The notes below the pieces were generated by a model. That model ran no database searches, was not told the DNA's origin, and worked only from the letters and a program-made list of their open reading frames with translations. The translations under genes and the position numbers were made by a program. Of a DNA stretch of 34,361 nt, positions 1 to 11,100 are shown in pieces (the stretch's first letter is position 1; the number at the start of each line of letters is the position of its first letter). Origin of the DNA: an uncultured Saprospiraceae bacterium (GTDB lineage Bacteria > Bacteroidota > Bacteroidia > Chitinophagales > Saprospiraceae); assembly GCA_947311105.1 (NCBI GenBank), contig CAMZKG010000148.1, positions 1-34,361 of the forward strand, in the 5' to 3' direction.

Positions 1-141
1 CTGACGCTGAGTAAGGTGAAATTTGAAGACTTTTGGCAGGGATTTCTTTTTATTCAAATACCTTCAAATTTTGCCTTAATCAAGGAAGACGTTGGCGGCG
101 TGGCAGGCTACGTCGGAGTATTGTTTTTTACCGAACCATTG
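1..141. repeat. Intergenic repeat, left copy (R1)
   Basis: This is one of two long copies of the same intergenic sequence; the other is at 31873-32014. The second half (about 85-141) is almost identical in both copies and the centre is divergent. Each copy has an imperfect inverted repeat, here about 12-28 against 62-78, able to pair around a loop of about 30 bases. A 70-codon open frame over 16-228 lies mostly inside it. I do not call that a gene, because the other copy does not keep the frame. The window start may cut the left edge. Confidence 0.85.
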
Positions 142-302
142 GCAAAAAAAAATGCCCTTTTTGCACCTAATCTTACTCCATCCACAGAACAAATTGATTG
201 GCAAGTCATTCTGCATCAAATCTTGTAAATCTCTTTGCTTATCTCCACTCCAATTCAAGGTATTTTAGTCCCAAGGAAACCAAACCTAGCCAGATCCACT
301 GC

Positions 303-325
303 TTTTTTGCGCAAGCAGCAAAAAA
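303..325 (-). terminator. Possible weak terminator after the PorP/SprF gene
   Basis: An 8-bp stem (303-310 pairing with 318-325) around a 7-base loop lies 2 bases past the stop codon of the minus-strand gene ending at 328. The stem is mostly A:T and ends in a T run, so it resembles a weak intrinsic terminator. Between 142 and 302 I see no gene or other structure. Confidence 0.35.
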
Positions 326-327
326 CT

Positions 328-1251
328 TTACTCTTTAGGCACTTCTTCTTTACCTAGTGCATTATTCAGGTTAAATTTTAGACTTAGCTCATGCCCTCCA
401 CCAGAATAATCTTGTAATTTCTGGAAAGAATAGTTAAAAGAGTACATCAACGTGCCATATCCATATCTCAAACCTGCTAATAGGCCGCCACGACCAGTTC
501 GTCCCGCTCTATACGAGATTCCACCAAAAACCTTCTCTTCTAGGATGGAAGCCAAAAGATTCATGTCAATCTGCGTGGGTATAGTTCTATAGCTTCGTAT
601 CATCATCGAAGGCTCTAAAACAATACCGTAGTCAGGCATTCTGTGCTTAAAGCCTAGATTAAGCGTATAATTTTGAAAAGGATCCGTGGCATCTTTATTT
701 GCAATAATATTTTGATCCAACCGAGTACGTATCATATTAGGCAAGGTCACGCCAAAATACAATCCATCCTTACTCTGGGCAAAAACCCCAAAAGAGACAT
801 CAAAAAGCTTCAAGCCATCTTGCGCATCCTGTAATACTTCATCATTCTGAACCGTCAATGGGTCAGAACTTACGCCTAATATTTTTTGACTTTGGAACTC
901 TCCAGACATCCCCGCACCAATTTTAAAACTATTCGCATCAAAATGATAGGCATAATTTAATTGAGCCTTATTTATTTTTATAGAAGCTACTTGTTCCGAA
1001 AAAAGTTGCAGCCCTAGACCAGAACGACTTGTAAGTGGACCGTTATAGCTAACCGCATAATCCTTTGGTGCACCAGGAAAACCCGTCCAACTATTTTTAA
1101 AATTAAGCAATAACTGATGCTCTCCCATACCCGTATAACCTGGGTTCACAAGAATAGGGTAAACATAGTAATGTGAAAAGGTTGAACTCTCTTGGGCTTT
1201 AACTAAAGCCGCAGAGAATAATAGTATTAATAAAGTAAAAAACTGTTTCAT
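328..1251 (-). CDS. PorP/SprF family outer membrane protein, likely partner of the adjacent adhesin
   Basis: A 307-residue protein of the PorP/SprF family, whose members are outer-membrane beta-barrel-like proteins needed for secretion or anchoring of T9SS cargo with type B C-terminal domains. I chose the ATG at 1249-1251 because it gives a clean signal peptide (MKQFFTLLILLFSAALVKAQ); a longer frame to 1320 adds a charged extension. Family signatures seen are SHYYVYPILVNPGYTG near the mature N-terminus, then NSWTGFPGAP and the YAVSYNGP segment, followed by many alternating strands. It lies 75 bases downstream of the SprB-like adhesin in the same direction, the order of sprB and sprF in gliding Flavobacterium. 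This suggests it serves that adhesin. A second family member is at 26653-27654. Family membership is confident; the specific partner is inferred from position. Confidence 0.88.
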   Translation of the reverse strand: MKQFFTLLILLFSAALVKAQESSTFSHYYVYPILVNPGYTGMGEHQLLLNFKNSWTGFPGAPKDYAVSYNGPLTSRSGLGLQLFSEQVASIKINKAQLNYAYHFDANSFKIGAGMSGEFQSQKILGVSSDPLTVQNDEVLQDAQDGLKLFDVSFGVFAQSKDGLYFGVTLPNMIRTRLDQNIIANKDATDPFQNYTLNLGFKHRMPDYGIVLEPSMMIRSYRTIPTQIDMNLLASILEEKVFGGISYRAGRTGRGGLLAGLRYGYGTLMYSFNYSFQKLQDYSGGGHELSLKFNLNNALGKEEVPKE

Positions 1252-1326
1252 CGTTTTTTTTTTAGTTTTCAGGAATGAAATAGATGAGGGTCTCAAATCT
1301 TGCCATTCAAGACCCTTCATCTGTTG

Positions 1327-4300
1327 TTATCGTATTATTGTCAAATGCCCCTTTTTGGTCTGTTCCTTACCATTTTGGGTATATGTTAATATCCAAAAAT
1401 AGGCGCCTTCCGGCAAATCATCACCATGATCATCTATCCCAGTCCATGTACCATCATAATCTGCTTGGTGATATACATCTTGCCCCCATCTTGAAAATAT
1501 AGTCAAATCATTCCTAGTGGTTGAGTTCAAACAAGTAATCTTAAATAAATCATTACTCCCGTCCAAAACACTTGGTGTCATAATTTTTGATGCAGCAAAA
1601 CAATCATCAGAAGGTGGAGCATCTAACTGAACCTGTTTCATAATTGTACAATTATTATCATCAGAAACAACCAAGATATACTTATCAACTTTTACATTAC
1701 TCAACAGTGCCGTCGATACCGCTGGACTACCCGAATTCCATGTATATTTGTAATCTGATGCGACCACTCCGCCTGACACAGTAGCAAGTATAGAGCCATC
1801 TGATGCCGTATAAGAAGTAGGCTGTGTAATTGTAAATTCAATAGACAAAGAATCAGGCTGTGTTATTTCCGTACTAACTACTGCTGATTTTCCATCCGCA
1901 TCCGTAACCGTAACAAAAACAATACCTGCACATAAGCCACTAACCGTATTGGTCGTTGCATTATTACTCCACAAATAAGTGAATGGATTCTTGCCGCTCA
2001 GAACATTAACTGTTGCTGCACCATCACAAGTACCATAACAAGTTGTCGAAGTACTATCTAATACAGCTGAAACCACACCATCAGTAGGCAACACAAAGCT
2101 TATAATACTCTCACAACCTAGCGCATCTGTAACGGTAACTGTATTCGTGCCACCTGGCAAGCTAACTGCCTTGGCCGTAGTCTCTCCATTACTCCATGCA
2201 TAGATATATGGTGTTGACCCGCCTATAGCGAATACTTCTGCGACTCCATCACTGGCACCAGATGCTGTCTCTACCGAAATAATCTGAACAGTCGAAGAGA
2301 GATTGGATAGTTGCACCACAGTGCCACTACAAGACGTTTGTGTCCCATTCGCATCCGTTACAGTCACATTATAAGTACCTTGTTGCAATCCAGTTAACAT
2401 AGAATCCGCAGGAGGGTTTCCTGGCCCAGTCCAAAAATAAGAAGCAAAAGGTGTCACGCCCCCTGTCAAAACAACTGTAGCGGTACCATCAGCGCTACCT
2501 GGACAAACCGTATTTTCTATAGCGACTTCACAGGAGAACAAACCTGGAGCAGTCAATGTAACCGTCGCTTCAATTGTACAGCCCAACACATCTGTAACCG
2601 TCACACCAACAGTACCAGCCCCTAAGGTGTCTGCCTGCTCATTAGTATCACCATTACCCCAAATATATTGATACGGGCTTGCTCCGCCAGTTACAACCGC
2701 TTTTGCCTTGCCATCCTTGGCTGTTGCAGAGCTTACGTCAAACCCGTTATAATTAGATATTACATCAATAGACAAGGTCATATTAGAAGCAGTACCGACT
2801 GTTGCATTACAAGTACTTGTATTACCGTTCGCATCCGTTACCGTAACTAAATATACTCCCGCTGCTAAGCCCGTAAGGTTTTCATCAGCAGAAGAATAGC
2901 CATTTGCCCCTGACCATTGATAACTATATTGCATACTCTCAACACCGCCAGACACTTCGATATTCACTGTACCATCAGACGACCCAGGACAAGGTGTATC
3001 CGTAGAATTCGTTGTACACGCCAATATACTTGGTTGAGTTAAATCGACATCAACTTCTACTGCACAGCCAATATTGTCTGTAATGGTAACCGTATTAACA
3101 CCACCAACTAGATTATTCGCAGTGCCCGCCATGGTGCCTGTGGACCATGCATACTGATAGGGTGCAACTCCATTCATTCCTGAAGCTATTGCTATTCCGT
3201 CACTATTACCAAAGCCACTTACGTGAAAACCATTATAATCTGAAAGAATATTGGCAGAACCAATCAGGTAGGATTTTTGATCGACTGAAGCGTCACATGT
3301 AGTCACGTTATTGTTTGCATCTGTCACTGTTACCCGATACATTCCTGCACCAAGATTCATTAAATCTTTATCAGTAGAATATATTCCTGCTACCCCATCT
3401 TTTTTCCATTCATATGTAAATGTTGGGTTTCCACCAAAAGTAGTCAATTGAATAGAGCCATTCGTCGTATTAGGACAATCTGTATCCAATACTTCCGTAG
3501 AACAAGAGAAGGATGAAGACGCTGCATCAACCGTAAATGACTGAGAAACAGTACATCCATGCGCATCTGTTAGTGTAACAATATAAGTCCCGACGGCAAG
3601 CCCAAATATATCTTCAATACCATCATAGCTATTTACATTCCAATCATAATTATAACTAGGCGTTCCACCTGTCACATCATATGATATAACTCCATTCGTT
3701 CCTGAACTAGGTGTTATCGAAACATTACTAATAGCCAAAGCCGCTGGCTCAAATACTTGCACCGTAAACGTTGTATCTTCTTGATTCGCATCAGTTATCG
3801 TAAGCGTATAACTTCCTGCCGCCAAAGCAGAATAAACAACAGGTGTCGTGCCATCAGTAGTCTGCGAGCCGCCGATTCCTGTCACTGTATAATCAGGCGT
3901 ACCACTTGCGATAGAAGAAATCGTAATAGAACCAGTACTTTGCCCACTACAATCCACACTATCCACCACTACAGTTGGGTTGGGCGTCCCAAAGGAAGAG
4001 ACATTATATGGACCACCATTAGCGGTGCAACCTTTTGAGTCAGTCACAACGACAGAATAGCTTCCCTCTCCTACTCCAGACAAATCTTCTGTAGTCGCTC
4101 CGCCAGGACTCCATAAATAAGTATAAGTTGGCGTACCTCCTGCCGCAGTTATATTTACGGCTCCATTATTCATTCCAGCAGATGCACTCACGGTACCATC
4201 CAACTGAATAGTAATTGCCGAAGGCTCAACCAGCGTAAAAGACAATTCTACTTGTGCAGTCGTTTGATCCGAGACTGTCACCATGTAAGTGCCTGCTGCT

Positions 4301-6693
4301 AAACCAGTAGGACTCGCACCACCAGGCCCCATATTCCATTGATATGAGTAGGTCGGTGTCCCACCAGAGACATCCAACGCTATAGAACCTGTACTACTTC
4401 CATTACAAGATGGATTTACGAAAGTACCTGTCACGTTTAATTTGTTCAACCCGATTGCTAAAGTATCTTTACAACCTTGCCCATTATCAGCGATAACAGT
4501 ATATGTTCCTTCATTTAGTCCTGTCAAAGCAGCTCCAGTATATGGGCCACCTGGTCCTGTCCAATTATAAGTATAACTTCCTACTACAGAAGTCGCTACT
4601 GTTATCTCACCATTACTTCCCGGTGGTACCGCTTCATTTTTAATATTAGAAATCATCAGCGAAAATCCTACGCTCTCTGTCAATACAAATGACTCCGTAA
4701 CCGTCTTATTACATGATGTAACCGTCACTACATAGGTCCCAGCCGACAAGCCCGTCAAACTACTTCCTGTATATGGACCACCAGGCCCTGTCCACTCATA
4801 AGTATAGCTACCACTACCTCCCATTGGATTTAATGAAATAGCCCCATCATTAGTCACCCCACAGCTTAAGTTAGTTACTGTAGCATTCGCTGTCAGCGGC
4901 GCAACTATCTCCAGCGATATATCATGCGTTAAAATTGGAACATTTCCATTCGGTCCAGAAGCCGAAGATCCCGCAAAAATCAAATCAACATTATCACCTG
5001 GCATTCCTCCTTTTGCCTTGAAGTAAAGCGTAAATATAGCCGTACTATCAGGCGTCCATGTATATGGACCACCGTTCGCAAGCCATAAAAACTTCAGCTT
5101 ATCTCCAGAAACGGTGAGAGACACGGGCGGAATTAAATCATAAGGTATATGATACTCCTGCGTACCCACCAAAAACTCTAATCGACTCGTATCAAATAAC
5201 AGATCTGATTGAAAACTCTCCAAATTAATCAAATTATCTGCCAATATATCAATCTTGATTGTATCGCCTAATTCTACCCCTTGTGTGCATGTAGAAAAAT
5301 CTCCAAATAGATGAAAAGTATCCAACATAACCGTCGGTACTGTCAACGACCCGTTTATTGTATCCACTGCTATCGAGTTTAAATTCGAATCGGATGCACT
5401 CACCGCTATTGGCGTATCACTAAAAGATAATGGACTCACATCGCCAGGATCACCAACAACATCAAAACACACCGTCACCAAAGCGCTATAGTCAGGCAAT
5501 GTCCTTGGCATATTTTGGGCATCAAAAAACAAATATCCCAAAGCCCCATCACTTGTCGTTGATAGGTTATCATAAAAATTACCCATTGAACTTCCCGTCA
5601 CAGGATCCGTTATCCTTGTGGCGCTGACAAAATGTATAATACTAGTATCCCATACCATCGAAAAACCTGCACTACTAATATCCGTAAAATTCTTAACTTC
5701 TACGGGAACACAAACTTGAGTCCCCTTATCCCCTATTGTATCCGGCAACATATAAGTAAATGTACCTCCGCTAGAATTTGGATTAATAGTGAAGGTGCCG
5801 TTTGCAAAGGTGTGCCCTAAAACTCCTGATGTATTTTCTACAACCGTAGGTGTTGGCACTTCACTAAAAGATACTGCTGTAGATGAGCCAGACGTACCCA
5901 CCGTACTAAAACATGCGCTAAACAACTTATCCCCTACAGACAAGGTCTTTCCTGTTGCATCTGCAAAAGTAAAACCTAATTGTCCGGATCCAGTTTGTCC
6001 AGTGACAAAATTTGCGGCTTCCGTCAATCCCAATGTAGCGTTTAAGTTCGTTAAAGAGGTATAAGTCGCAATAGAAGTACTCCAATCCAAACTAAAATCT
6101 AACTTCGTAATATCCACAAAATCAGCCACCACCGTAACATCAACACATCCATTGGCGCCTGCATCAACTGCAACAGAAGAAGCCGACAATTGTAACGGAT
6201 TACTACCCGTAGAGCCTGAGCCTGTAATAGCAGAAGAATCTGCTGTCACCGTTATAGGTGGAGAGCCCGCAGCATTTCCAATTATTTTCTTTACTAGCTT
6301 CAAGTCACTAGTGCCTGATGCCAAAATCTTAAATGAAATATCAAATAGCTTTCCGTTAAAATTATGGTCCGCTACATCAAACCATTGAAATTTAACCGTA
6401 TCCATTGGGCTCGGGTCGGTAGCTGTACTACTTGTATCTACAGCAACACCAAAGCCCTGGGAAAAGCTCGAATGCTTATTCAGGAAACCTTGAAAATCAA
6501 CGACGGTGCTATCATACTCAAATTCAAGCTGAATAGCAGCTAAGGCGGACGCCCCAGTAGCATTAACAGAAATATTCACGATACTTCCTACCGCAGCGGT
6601 TGTATCAATCGGATCAAAATGGAGATCCACTTGTGCCTTAGCTCCAAAGAAAACGAAGGTAAATAGGGTAATAAAAAGTAGTTTTTTTAACAT
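1327..6693 (-). CDS. Giant SprB-like cell-surface adhesin with cohesin-like domains and T9SS type B sorting domain
   Basis: A 1788-residue secreted protein. The ATG at 6691-6693 gives a signal peptide (MLKKLLFITLFTFVFFGAKAQ). About residues 22-595 hold four cohesin-like beta-sandwich units, each with a pattern such as AAIQLEFEYDSTVVDF followed by a strand ending ISFKI or VCFDV. About 600-1690 hold some 14 SprB-type repeats of 70-85 residues, marked by GGxPxYxYxW, then L(S/A)AGTYxVTVTD. The last 95 residues are a CHU_C-type gliding-associated C-terminal domain (LTIFSRWGQDVYH, GTWTGIDD, LPEGAYFWILTY). Such domains send cargo through T9SS. From about the seventh repeat, units alternate between a type with a CP(G/N) or TCYG motif and a type without. 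It is preceded by a cohesin gene 25 bases upstream and followed by a PorP/SprF gene, so probably one operon. Likely role: surface adhesion or gliding. Ligand unknown. Confidence 0.9.
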   Translation of the reverse strand: MLKKLLFITLFTFVFFGAKAQVDLHFDPIDTTAAVGSIVNISVNATGASALAAIQLEFEYDSTVVDFQGFLNKHSSFSQGFGVAVDTSSTATDPSPMDTVKFQWFDVADHNFNGKLFDISFKILASGTSDLKLVKKIIGNAAGSPPITVTADSSAITGSGSTGSNPLQLSASSVAVDAGANGCVDVTVVADFVDITKLDFSLDWSTSIATYTSLTNLNATLGLTEAANFVTGQTGSGQLGFTFADATGKTLSVGDKLFSACFSTVGTSGSSTAVSFSEVPTPTVVENTSGVLGHTFANGTFTINPNSSGGTFTYMLPDTIGDKGTQVCVPVEVKNFTDISSAGFSMVWDTSIIHFVSATRITDPVTGSSMGNFYDNLSTTSDGALGYLFFDAQNMPRTLPDYSALVTVCFDVVGDPGDVSPLSFSDTPIAVSASDSNLNSIAVDTINGSLTVPTVMLDTFHLFGDFSTCTQGVELGDTIKIDILADNLINLESFQSDLLFDTSRLEFLVGTQEYHIPYDLIPPVSLTVSGDKLKFLWLANGGPYTWTPDSTAIFTLYFKAKGGMPGDNVDLIFAGSSASGPNGNVPILTHDISLEIVAPLTANATVTNLSCGVTNDGAISLNPMGGSGSYTYEWTGPGGPYTGSSLTGLSAGTYVVTVTSCNKTVTESFVLTESVGFSLMISNIKNEAVPPGSNGEITVATSVVGSYTYNWTGPGGPYTGAALTGLNEGTYTVIADNGQGCKDTLAIGLNKLNVTGTFVNPSCNGSSTGSIALDVSGGTPTYSYQWNMGPGGASPTGLAAGTYMVTVSDQTTAQVELSFTLVEPSAITIQLDGTVSASAGMNNGAVNITAAGGTPTYTYLWSPGGATTEDLSGVGEGSYSVVVTDSKGCTANGGPYNVSSFGTPNPTVVVDSVDCSGQSTGSITISSIASGTPDYTVTGIGGSQTTDGTTPVVYSALAAGSYTLTITDANQEDTTFTVQVFEPAALAISNVSITPSSGTNGVISYDVTGGTPSYNYDWNVNSYDGIEDIFGLAVGTYIVTLTDAHGCTVSQSFTVDAASSSFSCSTEVLDTDCPNTTNGSIQLTTFGGNPTFTYEWKKDGVAGIYSTDKDLMNLGAGMYRVTVTDANNNVTTCDASVDQKSYLIGSANILSDYNGFHVSGFGNSDGIAIASGMNGVAPYQYAWSTGTMAGTANNLVGGVNTVTITDNIGCAVEVDVDLTQPSILACTTNSTDTPCPGSSDGTVNIEVSGGVESMQYSYQWSGANGYSSADENLTGLAAGVYLVTVTDANGNTSTCNATVGTASNMTLSIDVISNYNGFDVSSATAKDGKAKAVVTGGASPYQYIWGNGDTNEQADTLGAGTVGVTVTDVLGCTIEATVTLTAPGLFSCEVAIENTVCPGSADGTATVVLTGGVTPFASYFWTGPGNPPADSMLTGLQQGTYNVTVTDANGTQTSCSGTVVQLSNLSSTVQIISVETASGASDGVAEVFAIGGSTPYIYAWSNGETTAKAVSLPGGTNTVTVTDALGCESIISFVLPTDGVVSAVLDSTSTTCYGTCDGAATVNVLSGKNPFTYLWSNNATTNTVSGLCAGIVFVTVTDADGKSAVVSTEITQPDSLSIEFTITQPTSYTASDGSILATVSGGVVASDYKYTWNSGSPAVSTALLSNVKVDKYILVVSDDNNCTIMKQVQLDAPPSDDCFAASKIMTPSVLDGSNDLFKITCLNSTTRNDLTIFSRWGQDVYHQADYDGTWTGIDDHGDDLPEGAYFWILTYTQNGKEQTKKGHLTIIR

Positions 6694-6718
6694 CTTTGTT
6701 AGGTTTGGGATGAACAAA

Positions 6719-7489
6719 TTATTGCACAATCAATTTTTGCGTAAGCACTCCATGAGCACTTCGCATAGAAAAAAGATATACACCTGTTGCGGGAAATAAA
6801 TCCCTATCGATTTTTATTGTTTGCTGACCATCTGCTTTCGCAAATTGCCTAGATATTATTTCTTTGCCCTGCATATCACTTACAGACCATGCCAAATCAA
6901 CTGGATGGTCTAAAGAAAACTGAATACCAATGTCTTGCGAGCTTGGGTTGGGGCTAATCAACATCTCTTCTATTTCGGCTATACCATGAATGCCTAACAC
7001 TGGCGTCAATTTAACTTCGCCAGGTTCTAAATTCAAATTTACTTGGTGCAAATCACTACCCGCTAATACAGATATAGCCGTGATTGTTCCAACAAATTCA
7101 AAAGGACTTGAAGAAGAAGGAGCACCGATAGCTTTATACTTCAAGCGCATAATACTAGTGTTATCTGGCAAGTCAACGGTCCCCCCTGTACCTGGATCCC
7201 AAAGAAAAGTAAGGTATCCAGAGCTCAAATAAGCAAAACTAAAATGAATATTGGGGTTAGAACTGCTTGTTGGCAGTCCAAAATTATCTATATCTAAAAA
7301 TTCAATAACACTAGAGTCCCACTTCATCGTCAGTTGAATGGCTGCAATAGAATCAAAACCTTGAGTAGTAATGTCGATGAAGAACTCATCGCCTGGATCT
7401 TGTACCAAAGAAGATGCCGCTAAAGTCAATTGACTCTGTGCACTATATACAAGTGTACTAAATAGCAAAATAAGTATAAGCCTTGCCAT
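6719..7489 (-). CDS. Secreted cohesin-domain protein with T9SS type A sorting domain
   Basis: A 256-residue protein with a signal peptide (MARLILILLFSTLVYSAQSQ). About 21-150 form one cohesin-like domain (FDSIAAIQLTMKWDSSVIEF, then MRLKYKAIG), related to the four N-terminal domains of the next gene. The last 80 residues are a type A T9SS C-terminal signal: ISPNPSSQDIGIQFSL, WSVSDMQGKEI, and GVYLFSM before the end LTQKLIVQ. This domain is normally removed by PorU, which is encoded at 27794-31630. The stop codon is 25 bases before the adhesin start, so the three minus-strand genes from 7489 to 328 likely form an operon. Cohesin domains are known for protein-protein binding in cellulosomes; here a matrix or cell-surface assembly role is only inferred. 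No dockerin is seen in the window. Confidence 0.82.
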   Translation of the reverse strand: MARLILILLFSTLVYSAQSQLTLAASSLVQDPGDEFFIDITTQGFDSIAAIQLTMKWDSSVIEFLDIDNFGLPTSSSNPNIHFSFAYLSSGYLTFLWDPGTGGTVDLPDNTSIMRLKYKAIGAPSSSSPFEFVGTITAISVLAGSDLHQVNLNLEPGEVKLTPVLGIHGIAEIEEMLISPNPSSQDIGIQFSLDHPVDLAWSVSDMQGKEIISRQFAKADGQQTIKIDRDLFPATGVYLFSMRSAHGVLTQKLIVQ

Positions 7490-7661
7490 GCTTTTTCGGT
7501 TTTGGTCATCAAAATCAAAAACATACCAGCCCTGTAAAATACAGAGTCAAAACATTTTCTAGTTATTACACTAGACAAAAATTATGCAAGACCTATCTTG
7601 GGAAATAGGGAGCGATATGTTCATGGGTCTTGGAATTTCGTCTATTATCTAAACGATAGAA

Positions 7662-7669
7662 CAAAGATA
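7662..7669 (-). promoter_or_regulatory. Candidate -7 box for the cohesin/adhesin operon
   Basis: Read on the minus strand this is TATCTTTG, matching the Bacteroidota TAnnTTTG box, about 170 bases before the start at 7489. No well-spaced upstream TTTG is present, so the call is tentative. The 7490-8149 spacer also holds a small hairpin at 7689-7710 (AAATACCC pairing with GGGTATTT). I see no gene in it. Confidence 0.3.
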
Positions 7670-7914
7670 TACCTATTGAATCCAAACTAAATACCCTATT
7701 TGGGGTATTTTAATACTTTATTATTTTAGCCTAACAAATCACGGACAGACAACTCTTTCTTAAACACGTCGCAAAAAATTGATTATCAACATTTTATATA
7801 GGCAAAAAGCTTGGGGGTATTTTTTTCAACATAATACAACAACCCTATCCACTCACCGACTTATATATGTATTTTTTTCATAAAACTTGTATTTCTCGAC
7901 TTAGCACAGCTCAA

Positions 7915-7949
7915 TTTGACTAATAATCCCTTAACATTTTGTAGCTTTG
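7915..7949 (+). promoter_or_regulatory. Candidate promoter for ileS
   Basis: TTTG at 7915-7918 and TAGCTTTG at 7942-7949 fit the Bacteroidota -33/-7 pattern, with a long spacer of 23 bases. Transcription from here would give a leader of nearly 200 bases before the ATG at 8150. I found no T-box-like or other recognisable riboswitch in that leader. Confidence 0.4.
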
Positions 7950-8149
7950 CCTTTTCAACTCATTGTTTTGCATAGAAGTTTTTTTTAATAACAAAAAACT
8001 TACTTTTTTCGCTTGATTTGTTTTTCACGAAAGTGCATCAAAAAAAGACCCAAAACAGTAAAAATAAGGAACTTACCCATTGAAATAATTGTTAGAATAA
8101 CCAAAAAACAACGGGGATTTTATCCCTTTTTCAGCCAAAAGAGACACTC

Positions 8150-11100
8150 ATGTACAAAGTACCCAAAGGTTTAAACCTGCCAGAGATAGACAAAGAAATT
8201 CTTCAATTCTGGAAAGAAAATGATATTTTCAAAAAAAGTATTGAGCAAAGAGACCCCAACAACACTTTTGTTTTTTATGAAGGACCACCTTCTGCCAACG
8301 GCATGCCAGGCATCCACCACGTCATGGGGCGTACCGTTAAGGATACATTCTGTCGCTTTCAAACACTAAAAGGCAAACGTGTTTCCCGCAAGGGCGGATG
8401 GGATACTCATGGACTGCCCGTAGAACTAAAAGTAGAAAAAGAGCTCGGCATCACTAAAGAAGACATCGGTAAATCCATTTCTGTCGATGAATACAACCAA
8501 AAATGTAAAGATACTGTCCTTCAATACAAGGATGTATGGGATGACCTTACGGTAAAAATGGGATATTGGGTGGATCTCGATCACCCTTATATTACATTTA
8601 AAAATGAATACATCGAATCAGTTTGGTATTTACTCAAGCAGCTCTATGAAAAAGACCTTTTATACAAAGGCTATACCATACAGCCTTTCTCCCCTGCTGC
8701 TGGTACTGGCTTGAGCACGCATGAGTTGAATCAACCTGGATGCTACAAAGATGTAACGGACACGACCTTAGTCGCTCAATTTAAGGTCATCAAAAACAAG
8801 CTTTCTGCTCCATTATTTGACGGTATTGGTGACAATCTATATTTCTTAGCGTGGACGACAACCCCTTGGACATTGCCGTCTAATACGGCATTAACAGTCG
8901 GGCCAAAAATAGATTATGTCATTGTTAAAACTTTTAATCCCTACACCAAGTTACCTGTCAATTTAATTTTAGCGAAAGCACTCCTAGGAAAGTGGTTTAA
9001 GCCTGAGCAAGCTGAATTATCTTTTGATGAATTCAAACCAGAAGACAAATTAATTCCATATAAAGTATTAGGTGAAGTTAAAGGAAAAGATTTGGATGGC
9101 ATCACCTATGAACAGCTCATGCCTTATGCACAACCTACTGATGGACAAGCATTTAGAGTCGTTTTAGGTAGTTTTGTGACAACCGAAGATGGTACAGGCA
9201 TCGTGCATACGGCCCCTTCTTTTGGTGCGGATGACATGATGGTGGCTAAGCAAAATGGGCTGGGGTCTCTTACGTTGGTAGACAAGCAGGGCAAGTTTGT
9301 GGACGAAGTCACCGACTATGCAGGACGCTATGTCAAAAACTATAAAGATGAGCCCAATTATCAAAGTGTTGACATCGACATCGCTATCCAATTAAAAAAA
9401 GAAAACAAGGCTTTTAATGTCCAAAAACATAAGCATAACTACCCACACTGCTGGCGTACCGACAAACCCATTCTTTACTATCCGCTCGATAGTTGGTTCG
9501 TCAAAGTAACCGCCAATAAAGAGCGAATGGTCGCTTTAAACAAAACCATTAACTGGAAGCCTAAATCTACTGGTGAAGGTCGATTTGGCAATTGGTTAGA
9601 AAATATCCAAGACTGGAACCTTTCTAGATCTAGGTACTGGGGTACCCCTTTGCCTATTTGGAGAACAGATGACAACGAGACGGAAATTTGTATTGGCTCG
9701 ATGGCTGAATTACAAACCGAAATCGACAAAGCCAACAAAATCCTTGACCTTAACCAAACGATGCCGAAGGATTTGCACAGACCTTACATTGATGATATCA
9801 CTTTGGTGGCTCCTTCGGGCAAACCCATGACTCGTGAATTGGATTTAATTGATGTTTGGTTTGACTCTGGTGCAATGCCCTACGCCCAGTGGCACTACCC
9901 TTTTGAAAATAAAGAGCTTTTTGAAAAAAGCTATCCTGCCGATTTTATTGCCGAAGGCGTTGATCAAACTCGGGGCTGGTTCTATTCGCTACATGCCATC
10001 GCTTCCAACGTTTTTAATTCTGTTGCCTACAAAGCCGTAGTTTCTAATGGTTTAGTCCTAGACAAAAATGGTGTAAAAATGTCGAAAAGGCTTGGCAATA
10101 CCGTCGATCCTTTTGTAACACTAAATACTTATGGTGGTGATGCGCTTCGCTGGTACATGACGCATAATGCCAACCCTTGGGACAACCTAAAGTTTGACGA
10201 AAAGTACATCGTTGAAGCTCAACGGAAATTTTTTGGCACTCTTTTCAACACTTATTCTTTCTTTTCGCTTTATGCCAATATTGATAATTTCAACTATTCC
10301 GAAGCTGAAATATCTTTGAAAGACAGGCCCGAAATTGACCAATGGATTTTGTCTTTACTCAATAGTTTAGTCCAAGAAGTGGACGCTTCCTACACCAGCT
10401 ATGAAGCCACTCCCGCTGCTCGTAAGATTCAAGATTTCGTTACCGAAAAATTAAGCAACTGGTATGTCCGTTTATCTAGAAGACGATTCTGGAAAGGCAG
10501 CTATTCCACAGACAAAATATCGGCGTATCAGACACTTTATACCTGCATGAATACCATCGCCAAATTGATGTCTCCGATTTCGCCTTTCTTCTCAGACTGG
10601 TTGTATCAAAATCTAAACCAAGTAACTCAAAAGGAAGTCGCCATCTCCGTACACCTATCGGACTTCCCGCTGGCAGATAAGAAATTGATAAACAAAGAGT
10701 TAGAACAAAGAATGGATTATGCACAGCGCATATCTTCCTTAGCGCTTTCCTTGCGAAAAAAGGAAAGGATTAGAGTTCGTCAACCACTAAACAAACTACT
10801 TCTCCCTGTACTAGACAAAGACTTCGAAAAGCATGTAGAAGCCGTCAAGGATTTAATCCTTGCGGAAACAAATATCAAAACCTTGGAGTATCTTTATGAT
10901 TCTTCTGGGTTTATCAAAAAGAAGATCAAACCCAACTTCAAAACGCTAGGCAGACGTTTAGGAAAAAACATGAAACAAGCTGCCGCTCTTATCAACCAGC
11001 TTGACCAAGATGCGATTAATGATATTGAAAAAACGGGAACATTAGAATTAACAATAGAAAATGAAAAATATCTATTGACTTTGGAAGATTTTGAAATATC

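Noticed and set aside
16..228. 70-codon open frame at the left edge
   Set aside because: It lies mostly within repeat R1; the copy at 31873-32014 does not keep the frame, and there is no recognisable protein.
5789..6388. Open frames on the plus strand within the adhesin
   Set aside because: They are antisense shadows of a repetitive low-complexity gene, with no initiation signal or protein similarity.
7950..8149. T-box or other riboswitch in the ileS leader
   Set aside because: I could not find a T-box-like sequence, a terminator/antiterminator pair or any conserved leader motif; T-boxes are also not typical of this phylum.
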